The translations under genes and the position numbers were made by a program. From a virus, in the IMG/VR virus record IMGVR_UViG_3300020213_001063, positions 1 to 29,036 of that record: a stretch of DNA of 29,036 nucleotides; one strand, written 5' to 3'. This document shows, in pieces, positions 22,418-29,036 of this stretch; position 1 is the first letter of the stretch, and each line of letters begins with the position of its first letter. The notes beneath the pieces are model-generated. The model ran no database searches. It was not told the origin of the DNA and saw nothing but the letters and a program-made list of their open reading frames with translations.

Positions 22418-22685
22418 GTGGTCTTCCTCCATCGGCAATGGTCACAAAGTCGGAGGGCTCCAAGCCGCACATCCGGGTGATGTGCAGCCACACGCGGCGC
22501 TTGCCCTCTTCAACGCCGCGATCGAATTCGCCGCCGCCCTGAATGGGCGCGGCCGCGTTGCAAAACATGGCGAGGTCCCTGAGCAGCAGATCGCGCCCCT
22601 CCAGCGCCTGGCGGTACTCGCCGACCACCTGCGGCGCCTGCCGGCGCCCCCACAACGTCACGACCAGATCGGGAAGAGTCGGCAT
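22410..22685 (-). CDS. Small phage protein, Bbp19-like
   Basis: 91 residues from the ATG at 22685 (product begins MPTLPDLVVTLWG); the frame is open to 22739 but the extra residues look non-coding. A central DLAMFCNAAAP segment followed by a short Asp/Arg region and EEGKRRVWLHITRMCGL resembles the small conserved proteins found beside scaffold genes in Bordetella BPP-1-like phages (Bbp19 family). The function of that family is unknown. Its 3' end overlaps the scaffold start by eight bases, indicating co-translation. The family assignment is from memory of the motif pattern. Confidence 0.65.
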   Translation of the reverse strand: MPTLPDLVVTLWGRRQAPQVVGEYRQALEGRDLLLRDLAMFCNAAAPIQGGGEFDRGVEEGKRRVWLHITRMCGLEPSDFVTIADGGRPHD

Positions 22686-22820
22686 GAGACCTCTTAAGTT
22701 GCTGGATTCCCTGGCGTCATCGCCGGTGTGACCGCGCACGACCGCAGCACCGTTAATCGCAATCCACGTGTGCTTGGCTCTTGACGATCGGGCCCCACCT
22801 GACGCCTGCTGGGGGAACCG

Positions 22821-23210
22821 ATGCGTGCGCCATTCGCCATTGCTGCAGTGCTAGCCGGGCTGGTCCTTTGGACCGCGCCGGCGATGGCGCATGACGCGCA
22901 ACGAGCGGCCGGCAAATCGATCGTCACCGCTGAAAAAGACCTGCCCACCGGCCCGCGGATCTGCCTGTTCTCGCAAAACGGCAAGCGCGCCGAACCATCG
23001 CCCGACAGCAGCGAACAAATCGAACCGCGAGACGACGCGCGGCCCGCCGGCGACAACGCGGAACACGAAGCCGCCGCACCGGCCAAAATCGAAGTCGCAA
23101 ACGACGAATCCCGAAAAGACGCAAAGGCCGAAGCGCCCGCGCCTACGCGTCAGGCCAGCGAGCGTGTTTGCGACACGGACGTCACAACACCCGCCGCGCC
23201 GCACGGTTGA
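22821..23210 (+). CDS. Secreted low-complexity protein, function unknown
   Basis: 129 residues with a signal peptide (MRAPFAIAAVLAGLVLWTAPAMA, cleavage before HDAQ) and a mature part rich in Ala, Pro, Glu, Asp and Lys, probably disordered. There are only two cysteines (C48 in ICLF and C117 in RVCDTD). GGGGG lies five bases before the ATG. It is on the plus strand, against the virion genes, and 72 bases upstream of the RidA gene, so the two may share a transcript. It may be a host-type moron gene. No family was recognised. Confidence 0.6.
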   Translation: MRAPFAIAAVLAGLVLWTAPAMAHDAQRAAGKSIVTAEKDLPTGPRICLFSQNGKRAEPSPDSSEQIEPRDDARPAGDNAEHEAAAPAKIEVANDESRKDAKAEAPAPTRQASERVCDTDVTTPAAPHG

Positions 23211-23222
23211 GCTGCCTTCCGT

Positions 23223-23251
23223 TTGACCCGCACACACGCTTTCGCCTAACA
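23223..23251 (+). promoter_or_regulatory. Possible promoter for the RidA gene
   Basis: TTGACC (23223-23228) and CTAACA (23246-23251) are 17 bases apart, a fair match to a housekeeping promoter with a strong -35 and a weak -10. The site lies 32 bases before the RidA start codon and would allow expression independent of the late phage transcript. Confidence 0.35.
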
Positions 23252-23282
23252 GACCGCACCCGCGATCTTCAGGAGCAAAGCG

Positions 23283-23666
23283 ATGGTTCAACTAATCTCT
23301 TCCGGTTCGCCATTCGAGCGCGACATGGCGTATTCGCGTGCGCTCATCGACGGCGACTGGATCTTCGTGTCAGGCACCACCGGCTATGATTACGCGACGA
23401 TGACGATTTCAGACGACCCCGCGACGCAAGCCGATCAGTGCTTCCGCAACATCGCCAAGGCGCTGGAGCAAGCGGGCGCCACACTCGCGAACGTCGTGCG
23501 CGTGCACTACATCCTGCCCAACGCCGCAGACTTTCCGCAATGCTGGCCAGCGATGCGCAAGCACCTGGGCGACGTACGTCCGGCCGCGACCATGTTCAGC
23601 GCCGGCCTCGCCGACCCGAAGATGAAAATCGAAATAGAAGTGACGGCACGCCGCGGCAATCGCTAA
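23283..23666 (+). CDS. RidA/YjgF family enamine/imine deaminase
   Basis: 127 residues, the family length. Diagnostic features are the N-terminal YSRALIDGDWIFVSGTTGYD region, DDPATQADQCFRNIAKALEQAGATLANVVRVHYIL, and the C-terminal PAATMFSAGLADPKMKIEIEVTA. The conserved R-A-x-T active-site segment appears here as RPAATMF. RidA proteins hydrolyse reactive enamine/imine intermediates from amino-acid metabolism in the cytosol. AGGAG lies upstream of the ATG, and a hairpin follows the stop. A metabolic gene inside a virion cluster, on the opposite strand and with its own signals, is a moron or a later insertion. Confidence 0.92.
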   Translation: MVQLISSGSPFERDMAYSRALIDGDWIFVSGTTGYDYATMTISDDPATQADQCFRNIAKALEQAGATLANVVRVHYILPNAADFPQCWPAMRKHLGDVRPAATMFSAGLADPKMKIEIEVTARRGNR

Positions 23667-23678
23667 CGAACAAGCAAA

Positions 23679-23705
23679 CGGCCGCTCCGGTTTCCGAAGC
23701 GGCCG
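23679..23705. terminator. Bidirectional stem-loop between convergent genes
   Basis: CGGCCGCT pairs with AGCGGCCG, with an inner CGG-TTT-CCG stem. On the minus strand it is followed by TTTGCTTGTT, giving a fair terminator for the Cys-rich protein gene. On the plus strand, after the RidA gene, there is no T-run. It sits in the 59-base gap between the two convergent genes. Confidence 0.6.
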
Positions 23706-23725
23706 CTGTGTCACGTCAAGATAGG

Positions 23726-24106
23726 TTAGTCTCTGCGGCACGCACGGTTGGCGACGATGTACCCGCCGGAACGGCGGCACTGACGCGTCGTCGACCACCA
23801 ATCTGCACGACCGCGCTTGCAGCAAACGCGCGTATTCTGATAGCCCACGCGGCCGTCACGGCACGCGCGGTTCGCCGTCACATAACCGCCGGAACGACGG
23901 CATTGACGATACGTGGACCACCAGTCCCGGTATCCGCGTTTGCAGCACACGCGATTATCGCCGCGATATTGGACTTGAAGTTCAAGATCGGCGACTTTGG
24001 TGTATTGCGGCTCACTCGCCGGCGCAGCGTTTCCGGCCGCTGCCGTGCTAAACGCCGCACCAGCCGCGAGGACGGCCGCGATTGCAAATTGTTTGATTCG
24101 AATCAT
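23726..24106 (-). CDS. Secreted cysteine-rich protein with two tandem repeats
   Basis: 126 residues from the ATG at 24106, which has GGGAG at ideal spacing. A signal peptide (residues 1 to about 28, AIAAVLAAGAAFSTAAAGNA) precedes two near-identical 35-residue repeats, at 51-85 and 92-126. Both follow the pattern RVCCKRG--DWWST-RQCRRSGGY--ANRACR, with four cysteines each at identical spacing (54, 55, 69, 82 and 95, 96, 110, 123). The mature protein is strongly basic. It is probably a small disulfide-bonded secreted or periplasmic protein; an antimicrobial or envelope-binding role is possible but not supported by a recognised family. It is transcribed with the virion genes and ends at the convergent hairpin. 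Confidence 0.75.
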   Translation of the reverse strand: MIRIKQFAIAAVLAAGAAFSTAAAGNAAPASEPQYTKVADLELQVQYRGDNRVCCKRGYRDWWSTYRQCRRSGGYVTANRACRDGRVGYQNTRVCCKRGRADWWSTTRQCRRSGGYIVANRACRRD

Positions 24107-24162
24107 AAGCGTTGCTCCCTTGGGTAGTCGTTGCATCTCAACGCCCAAGCCCGCCCCTTGGT

Positions 24163-24372
24163 TCAGGCGGAACTCGCGTTATTGTCGTCCCGGCGCCAAT
24201 CCTGGACCAAGACACGTCCCAACATGAACGCGCCCACAGCCAAACCGATCCAAACTGTCACCCGAAGGATCTCAAACGCGATCATGCCCGCCGGCATGCC
24301 AATAATGCTCGCGGACAAGGCAAACGAAGCACTAAGCGCCAACCATAGTCCGACGCAAGCAACCCGAAGCAT
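24163..24372 (-). CDS. Small two-helix membrane protein
   Basis: 69 residues from the ATG at 24372, preceded by a textbook GGGAGG site; the longer open frame upstream is not used. Two hydrophobic segments (about 3-23 and 29-53) are joined by a short turn (GMPAG), with a charged C-terminal tail (DWRRDDNNASS). Size and topology fit a class II holin, an immunity peptide or an anonymous small membrane protein. It follows the repetitive virion protein gene by 55 bases on the same strand. The position, far from the endolysin, argues somewhat against a holin. Confidence 0.55.
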   Translation of the reverse strand: MLRVACVGLWLALSASFALSASIIGMPAGMIAFEILRVTVWIGLAVGAFMLGRVLVQDWRRDDNNASSA

Positions 24373-24427
24373 GGCGCACCTCCCTGACGGGTTAAGAACG
24401 TCCAAGCCCCTGGATTGTTCCGCGGCC

Positions 24428-25321
24428 TCACGCGTCCTCACCGACAAATCGGACCACGGCGTGAGCAATTTCCGCTTCAACAATCTCGTCGAGATAGCAG
24501 CTCAGCTTCCGCTTTGCCTCACGCGCGCGCCGCGCCTGCTCATAGCGCCGCCGCTGCGCCAAAAGCGACCGCGCCCGCTCGCGCGCAACCTCGGGCGTCA
24601 CCACCATTAACCGCCACGCCGGCGCTTCGACCTTGGGCAGATTGGGCCAGGCCGCAGCGCGCGGCTTGCGCGCGGCCGGACGCGGCGTCCACCCGGCAAC
24701 ACTCAGCGTACCAATAACCTCGAACACGTACACACCATCGACGCGTGGCGCATGAATAGCGCTGCCGCTCGCGACCGACGGCGCACCCATCACCCCCTCG
24801 TGTCCCGCCGCCGGCGCGTATGCGCTTGCGGCGCTAGCATAAGCCGTCGGCGACAAACGCAACGTCAGCCGCAACGCGCCAAACGACGGCGCATTCGTCA
24901 GGGACGCCGGCGAAAGCAGATCACCATCGTCAACCGCCGGATGAAAAACAGATCCCGAAGCAGCCAATGCCTCCGGCAGCAAAGCAATCCGCAGCACCGG
25001 CGCACCGAACGACGATCCGTTCGCGAACACGCCCGGCGCCACGCCGACGTCCGCATCGACGGCGGCGTCGAAATATGCGCTCAAGCTGCCAACCGAGACC
25101 GGCTTCAGAGTGACGCGCACCACCGGCGCGCCGAAAGCCTGTGCGCCGCCAAGCAACGTCGCCGAAACAGAACGGCGCAACGACGGCGCAAAGCTTGCGC
25201 CGTCCGACGGTACATACGCCGGCGAAATCGCGCCGCCGCCAACCGCTGCGGCGCTCAGCACTGCGAGCGGCGACTGCACACGCTGCGGCATGCGAAAGAC
25301 GGCGCGGAAGATTCCGCTCAT
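24428..25321 (-). CDS. Repetitive virion protein with coiled-coil C-terminus
   Basis: 297 residues. From about residue 15 to 205 it is built of degenerate repeats of roughly 40 residues with a recurring S-FGAPVLR-(I/T)L-P core (for example AQAFGAPVVRVTLKP, SSFGAPVLRIALLP, PSFGALRLTLRLSP), separated by Ala/Ser/Pro-rich turns; this suggests stacked beta units. A basic linker (ARKPRAAAWP) leads into a long charged helix (ARERARSLLAQRRRYEQARRAREAKRK) at the C-terminus. ATG 25321 follows a GGAG site. It lies in the row of structural genes after the portal and is likely a head or tail appendage protein. No enzyme motif is present. Confidence 0.6.
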   Translation of the reverse strand: MSGIFRAVFRMPQRVQSPLAVLSAAAVGGGAISPAYVPSDGASFAPSLRRSVSATLLGGAQAFGAPVVRVTLKPVSVGSLSAYFDAAVDADVGVAPGVFANGSSFGAPVLRIALLPEALAASGSVFHPAVDDGDLLSPASLTNAPSFGALRLTLRLSPTAYASAASAYAPAAGHEGVMGAPSVASGSAIHAPRVDGVYVFEVIGTLSVAGWTPRPAARKPRAAAWPNLPKVEAPAWRLMVVTPEVARERARSLLAQRRRYEQARRAREAKRKLSCYLDEIVEAEIAHAVVRFVGEDA

Positions 25322-25346
25322 GACGCGTCACTCCGCTGAAAGACGA

Positions 25347-25832
25347 TCAACCGCCGATCTCTTCGAACCACAACGTACCCGACATGGTCACGCTGTCGGC
25401 CGGTGCCGACTCCAATTCCAGCGCCCACCGGTTTCCCGGCGAAATCACCGGCCGAAACTCCGGCAGCCAAATCAAATCGAACGGTACACGCACGTTCCAA
25501 GCAAACGACTCAAGCTCCTCAAGCGAGCCCGACCCCGCTGCCATCACGGTGGTATTATTGCGCTCAACAGTTCCGCCGAAAGCGGAATCACCATCACTGA
25601 CCGGCTGCGAGGTGACACTCCCCCCGCCCGACCCGGACGTGACAGCGCCAACGCCGCGATTGGTCGTCAACCGCAACATCTCCTCCGCCGCATCGCCGGT
25701 CTCAGTCGACTGCGTAAGCATGACGCGATGGACGACAGTCACCGCATCGCTGGCCCCCGCCACCTCAAACAAATCCTGCACCGCCGTCACAGCAATGTCC
25801 TTGAACACGGCGGTGTACATTCTTCCAGGCAT
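25347..25832 (-). CDS. Conserved virion structural protein, beta-rich
   Basis: 161 residues with a clean GAGGT site before ATG 25832. The start MYTAVFKDIAVTAVQDLFEV, the QSTETGDAAEEMLRLTTNRG segment, a serine/glycine hinge (TSGSGGGSV) and NVRVPFDLIWLPEFRPVISPG near the C-terminus form a pattern I recognise from structural proteins of proteobacterial phages whose function is not established. It overlaps no gene but follows the previous stop closely. A surface or decoration role is likely. Confidence 0.65.
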   Translation of the reverse strand: MPGRMYTAVFKDIAVTAVQDLFEVAGASDAVTVVHRVMLTQSTETGDAAEEMLRLTTNRGVGAVTSGSGGGSVTSQPVSDGDSAFGGTVERNNTTVMAAGSGSLEELESFAWNVRVPFDLIWLPEFRPVISPGNRWALELESAPADSVTMSGTLWFEEIGG

Positions 25833-25836
25833 CTCT

Positions 25837-26502
25837 CTACCTCACCAAAAACGGTTGCATCGGCGACGCAACGATCAGCGACTCCGGCGGCATCGCCCAA
25901 CTGGCGCAACAGCCCGAACAATCCGCCGTCGCGCCGTTGAACACGACGGATCGCCCGGTCTGCACGGTCAGCTGCGAAATAGAACCGCCGATATGGCGCG
26001 ATCCGTCGAAGGAAACATCGTAATTTTCGGTGAGCCCCGTCGTTATGAACGCTGTACCTGACGTGGCGTTTGATCCCACACCGATTAGAACCCCGTCGTC
26101 GGGAACGTCGATCAGCATGGAGATCGGATCAGCGGTCGCAAACGCCGTGTCGTAAGGCGTTGGCGACGTGATGCCGGTGACGCGCCAGAGACCAACGTGG
26201 CAATAAACCTGACCGTTGTTGAACGTCACCGAGACCGTGCCGCTTGTGCCGATGGGGACCTTCGCGATCAGCATGTAACTATCGACTCCCGAGGCATCTT
26301 CATCGACGTCGACGACAACGCTGGCCGACACCCCGCCGATGGTCACGCTGGCGATGCCATACGGCAACGCCGCCGTCCTTTCCGCCGTCACGCCGCAAAC
26401 GATGTAGCGCTCCTGCGCAGGTTGACCGAACGGAGCGCTCGCAAGGTTATAGGTAGTGGCCGAGGACGAACTGCTGACGATACCCAAATATTGGAGCGAC
26501 AT
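25837..26502 (-). CDS. Beta-sandwich virion protein
   Basis: 221 residues from the ATG at 26502, which overlaps the TGA of the upstream gene by one base (TGATG). The product is Ser/Thr/Val/Gly-rich with predicted beta strands throughout (ASVTIGGVSASVVVD, SGTVSVTFNNGQ) and a Cys-rich patch (DCSGCCASW) near the C-terminus. The sequence resembles lectin-like or Ig-like appendage proteins. It is one of four consecutive small structural genes after the portal. The stop is TAG. Confidence 0.6.
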   Translation of the reverse strand: MSLQYLGIVSSSSSATTYNLASAPFGQPAQERYIVCGVTAERTAALPYGIASVTIGGVSASVVVDVDEDASGVDSYMLIAKVPIGTSGTVSVTFNNGQVYCHVGLWRVTGITSPTPYDTAFATADPISMLIDVPDDGVLIGVGSNATSGTAFITTGLTENYDVSFDGSRHIGGSISQLTVQTGRSVVFNGATADCSGCCASWAMPPESLIVASPMQPFLVR

Positions 26503-26918
26503 CAGAGCGTAAATATCCCGCTCGCGTTCCACTGTACTGTCACGTCCCCGCCCGACGGCGTGAACGGCATGCCGGCGATCGACGTGTCGAGATAGAGCGC
26601 CAGGCGCGAGGTCGCCTCCGATCCTGAGTCGACGTAGAGCACGATCGCGCCCACCTCGTTCGCGCCCGACAACGCCGTCGTCGTCGTGTCCGCCGCATCG
26701 AACGTGCCGTTCGCGAACGTCTTCGACGCGAGCGACACGGCCGAGCCATAGTTCGGATTGTCGTTCGCGCCTAAATCGTCGACGAACTCATGCGCACCGC
26801 TGTAGGTGTAGGCCGAGCTGATGTCGACGAAGGTTTGCTTCACCGTGCCGCCCAGCGACGTGTTCGACGTCGCCTGCATCACTTCCTGTTTCCAGATCGG
26901 GTATAATGCGTTAGCCAT
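26502..26918 (-). CDS. Virion structural protein of the post-portal block
   Basis: 138 residues from ATG 26918 with an AGGAG site. The start MANALYPIWKQEVMQA, the VKQTFVDISSAYTYSGAHEFVDDL segment and NGTFDAADTTTTALSG form a pattern common to small structural proteins in many proteobacterial phages, function unassigned. It overlaps the upstream gene by eight bases and the downstream gene by one base, so the block is translated as a unit. Confidence 0.7.
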   Translation of the reverse strand: MANALYPIWKQEVMQATSNTSLGGTVKQTFVDISSAYTYSGAHEFVDDLGANDNPNYGSAVSLASKTFANGTFDAADTTTTALSGANEVGAIVLYVDSGSEATSRLALYLDTSIAGMPFTPSGGDVTVQWNASGIFTL

Positions 26919-27276
26919 GTATGTCTCCTATCGCCGCCGCGGCGAGTTCAAGTCCGTGTGAGATGAGTTGCCGGCGGCAGCGTTCCCGCTCATTCAACGC
27001 CGCCCGCCTCAACCAAAAGCCCAGTGCCTTTCTGAGGCTGCCACGAAACGTAACCGCCTGCGCCTTGATGACCGGATCGCCCGTGCGCTCCGCCACCGAT
27101 ACGATCTGCGTCAAGGCCTGCTCGGCCAGCGCATCGAGCGTCACGACCGGCCCGTGCCGCGCCGTCATCGCCGGCGGAAACAGAATGAAGCTGTTGACGT
27201 GATTGACGCCGTCGTTTCCTCTTTCGACGCCGCGATAGATCGCAGCCCCGTTCAATCGATCCGGTTTCAGAAACAA
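26911..27276 (-). CDS. Small helical protein after the portal, TTG start
   Basis: 121 residues. No ATG is available at the 5' end; TTG 27276 has AGAGG five bases upstream, which decides the start. The C-terminal half is helical and charged (FRGSLRKALGFWLRRAALNERERCRRQL). There is no membrane segment. Its position between the portal and the small structural proteins suggests a head-assembly or portal-associated role. No family was recognised. Confidence 0.6.
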   Translation of the reverse strand: MFLKPDRLNGAAIYRGVERGNDGVNHVNSFILFPPAMTARHGPVVTLDALAEQALTQIVSVAERTGDPVIKAQAVTFRGSLRKALGFWLRRAALNERERCRRQLISHGLELAAAAIGDIHG

Positions 27277-27317
27277 GTCGACCTCTTTGCGTTGGGTGCG
27301 AGTGACGCCTTGGTTGT

Positions 27318-28535
27318 CTAAGCCGCCGGCCGGCCGCCGCGCAGCGCACCGCGCAACATCTCGATCGCCTGCCCCACATCGGCCCCGCCCGCAGGCGTCT
27401 GACCGCTCTTGATCGCGGACTCACCGGCCTGGGCGCCGCTCTTCGCTGAGTCGGCGACCTTCTTCATCACGTCGGCCCCCTGCGCACCCATCTGCAGGCT
27501 TTGCTGCATCGCCTGTTGCTGTTGGCGCTTCTCGCGCAGTTCCTTGATCTGGTCGGCGCCGCGCATCAGCTTCGCCGGCACGGCCCACCCGCGACCCAGA
27601 ATCTGCACCGCCTGATCGTGATCGACGTTATCGAGCACGGAAGGGTCGATCTGCGCGATCATGCCCAATCCCTGATAGAGCCGCTGCACGGCCTGCGCTT
27701 CGCCCGCCATCTGCGCCCGCGCCAGCGGCGACACATATTCGATCGTCATCGCTGTACCCTGGATTTCCTCCGGCGGAGGCGGCAATTGATCCGCCCGCTG
27801 CAGCAAGCCGAAGCGCCGCTTGATCAACGGCGACAAGAACTCGCTTTGAATACGTCCGAGATTGGGCCCCAGCAGCCGCAGCTTCTCTTCCTGCCGCCCC
27901 ATCCATTCCGTCGCCGTCATGTTGGGCGACCCCACCATCTGCATCAGCGAGAAATAGAATCCTTCGCGCACCGCGTTGCGCCGCTGCTCCATCATCTCCT
28001 GCGTCAAACCGACATTACCGCCGGTGAACAACGGCCGCAGCAGCTGCTGACCGTTCTGATCGATCGCGCCGTAAGTAATGCCGCCCGGCCACGTCCGCGC
28101 CGCCTTGATCACGCCCTCGTCGGCTGCGGCCAGCGGCGGGTCGGCGATCTTCTGCGCCGCCTTGATCGCCGTCTCGTCCATGCGGTTCAGCATCTTCACA
28201 TCGGGCAGCACCTGCTCGCCGATGCCGCGGCCGTAGACTTCGCCGGCCGCCTGCGCCCAACGCGGCACCTGATACGGCAGCTCGTAATACCCGCTCTCCG
28301 CCACCAAATGACGCGTATCTTCCTCAATGTAAGCCGACAGAAACGGCCGTGTCTTTTGATCGAGCTTCTCGGGCTTATAATCGGCGTTGGGATATACGCA
28401 GTGAATGAAATAGATCAGCGCGAACGCGTCTTTCTCCGCCACACGCGCGGTGCGCTCGCTCAATCCCTCGCCGAACATCTCGATCGCTTGCTTGCCCGTC
28501 AGTGAGAAGCGGCGATAGACCGTGTCGACTTCGCC
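27318..28535 (-). pseudogene. Head-tail connector (portal), C-terminal two-thirds beyond an in-frame TAG
   Basis: About 405 codons continue in the same frame directly after the TAG at 28536-28538, beginning GEVDTVYRRFSLTGKQAIEMFGEG. This region carries family features of the podovirus portal: PYQVPRWAQAAGEVYGRG, a long helical stretch with GGNVGLTQEMMEQRRNAVREGFY, and a Gln-rich C-terminus (KRQQQQAMQQSLQMG). The first in-frame ATG (28478) has no ribosome site, so this part should be made only by read-through or suppression. The two parts together give about 572 residues, the normal length. The stop is TAG at 27318-27320. Confidence 0.8.
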
Positions 28536-29036
28536 CTAGGCGCTCTCACCGATCACGCATTCCGACAGGGGACGGACGTTGTCGTTGATCCGCCCCTGCC
28601 CCGGAATCTCTTCGGAATAAAATACTGCGGTGCCGAAACACGCGAGGTCCGCATACATCGACGGCAGCACCGAATAGAACCGCGACACCTGCGGCCCAAA
28701 CGAATGCAACAACCGCGTCTCGACCTCATAAAGCCAATCGCGCACCGGATCGAACTCGTTCAGTTCCTCATCCTGCAGCTTCAGCGCAAACCACCGGTTC
28801 GCCGGATTGGTCATCATGCCGTAGATGCCGCCGGCAAAACTGTCCGCCGCCATCAGCGGCGTCGAGTCGAAAATGCGTGTATGCCGCTTGTCCCCCGGCG
28901 TCCGCATCGTGGTGAACTCGGAACGCAGCGGCCGGACATAGTCGGCAATCTCCTGCCACGTGCGCTCAAACTGCGAACGTTCCGATTTCAACTTGTTCCA
29001 GTGAAGGACGAGTTCTTGGGGGCTGCGCCCGGTCAT
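28536..29036 (-). CDS. Head-tail connector (portal), N-terminal third, ends at in-frame TAG
   Basis: 166 codons from an ATG at the very end of the window to TAG at 28536-28538. The sequence is a good match to the podovirus head-to-tail connecting protein family: LVLHWNKLKSERSQFERTWQEIADYVRPL, RIFDSTPLMAADSFAGGIYGMMTNPANRWFAL, and the SMYADLACFGTAVFY helix. It stops at VIGESA, in the middle of the fold. The reading frame continues without shift after the stop, so a single nonsense change (for example CAG to TAG) explains the break. Alone this fragment cannot form the twelve-subunit portal ring. Alternatives are suppression in the host or a sequencing error. Confidence 0.85.
   Translation of the reverse strand: MTGRSPQELVLHWNKLKSERSQFERTWQEIADYVRPLRSEFTTMRTPGDKRHTRIFDSTPLMAADSFAGGIYGMMTNPANRWFALKLQDEELNEFDPVRDWLYEVETRLLHSFGPQVSRFYSVLPSMYADLACFGTAVFYSEEIPGQGRINDNVRPLSECVIGESA

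Noticed and set aside
27501-28505. Plus-strand frame of 334 codons opposite the portal
   Set aside because: Antisense shadow; the product is a His/Arg/Leu-rich low-complexity sequence while the minus strand encodes the portal.
27318-29036. TAG reassigned to an amino acid throughout the phage
   Set aside because: Several intact genes (for example 5204, 9964, 15101 and 25837) end at TAG at the expected C-terminus, so general recoding is not supported.
1-29036. tRNA genes, attachment sites, integrase, insertion sequences or CRISPR arrays
   Set aside because: None was recognised; the window covers only the late gene block and shows no regular spaced repeats or terminal inverted repeats.

Overview
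The window reads as the virion (late) gene cluster of a podovirus-type prophage or phage-derived particle from a high-GC bacterium. Codon use, GC content and several small secreted proteins suggest an alphaproteobacterium; no taxonomic marker is present, so this is an impression. Nearly every gene lies on the minus strand, so the biological order runs from 29036 down to 1.

In transcription order: a head-tail connector (portal) cut in two by an in-frame TAG (29036-27318); a small helical protein and four beta-rich or repetitive virion proteins (27276-24428); a block of small non-phage-like genes (24372-22821: a small membrane protein, a secreted Cys-rich repeat protein, a RidA protein and a secreted proline/alanine-rich protein); a Bbp19-like protein and a scaffold (22685-21569); an inserted block of M23-peptidase and secreted-protein genes (21468-18301); the major capsid protein and a decoration-like protein (17966-16635), closed by a good terminator; an NlpC/P60-like Cys/His protein with a secreted partner (16555-14453); tail tubular proteins A and B (14390-11095); an uncharacterised protein and a gp14-like internal virion protein (10895-9964); a secreted protein, a modular protein with a hydrophobic C-terminus and a small membrane protein (9899-7639); a large internal virion protein ending in a muramidase-like domain, a four-helix membrane protein and a second helical internal virion protein (7489-3246); a T7-type tail fibre, a small tail protein and a 2OG-Fe(II) oxygenase (3170-723); and an M15 endolysin plus a small membrane/coiled-coil protein (707-1).

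The most interesting signal is that this virion cluster carries several gene pairs built like toxin and immunity modules. Each pair has a large modular protein with a C-terminal cell-envelope-attacking domain (M23 endopeptidase, NlpC/P60-like, muramidase-like, or a hydrophobic/glycine-zipper domain) beside a small secreted or membrane protein that fits an immunity factor. Two of the large proteins, from different places in the cluster, share an N-terminal helical domain with different C-termini, as in polymorphic toxins. The M23 module has been duplicated: one copy is intact with its partner convergent on the opposite strand, the other has a decayed peptidase but an intact two-domain partner. 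I infer that the particle carries peptidoglycan- and membrane-attacking cargo and that the lysogen protects itself with periplasmic or membrane inhibitors. Alternatively, the enzymes are entry lysins and the partners are superinfection-exclusion factors. The stop codon in the portal suggests that the element may be defective or that expression depends on suppression.

No tRNA, CRISPR array, integrase, attachment site or insertion sequence was recognised.
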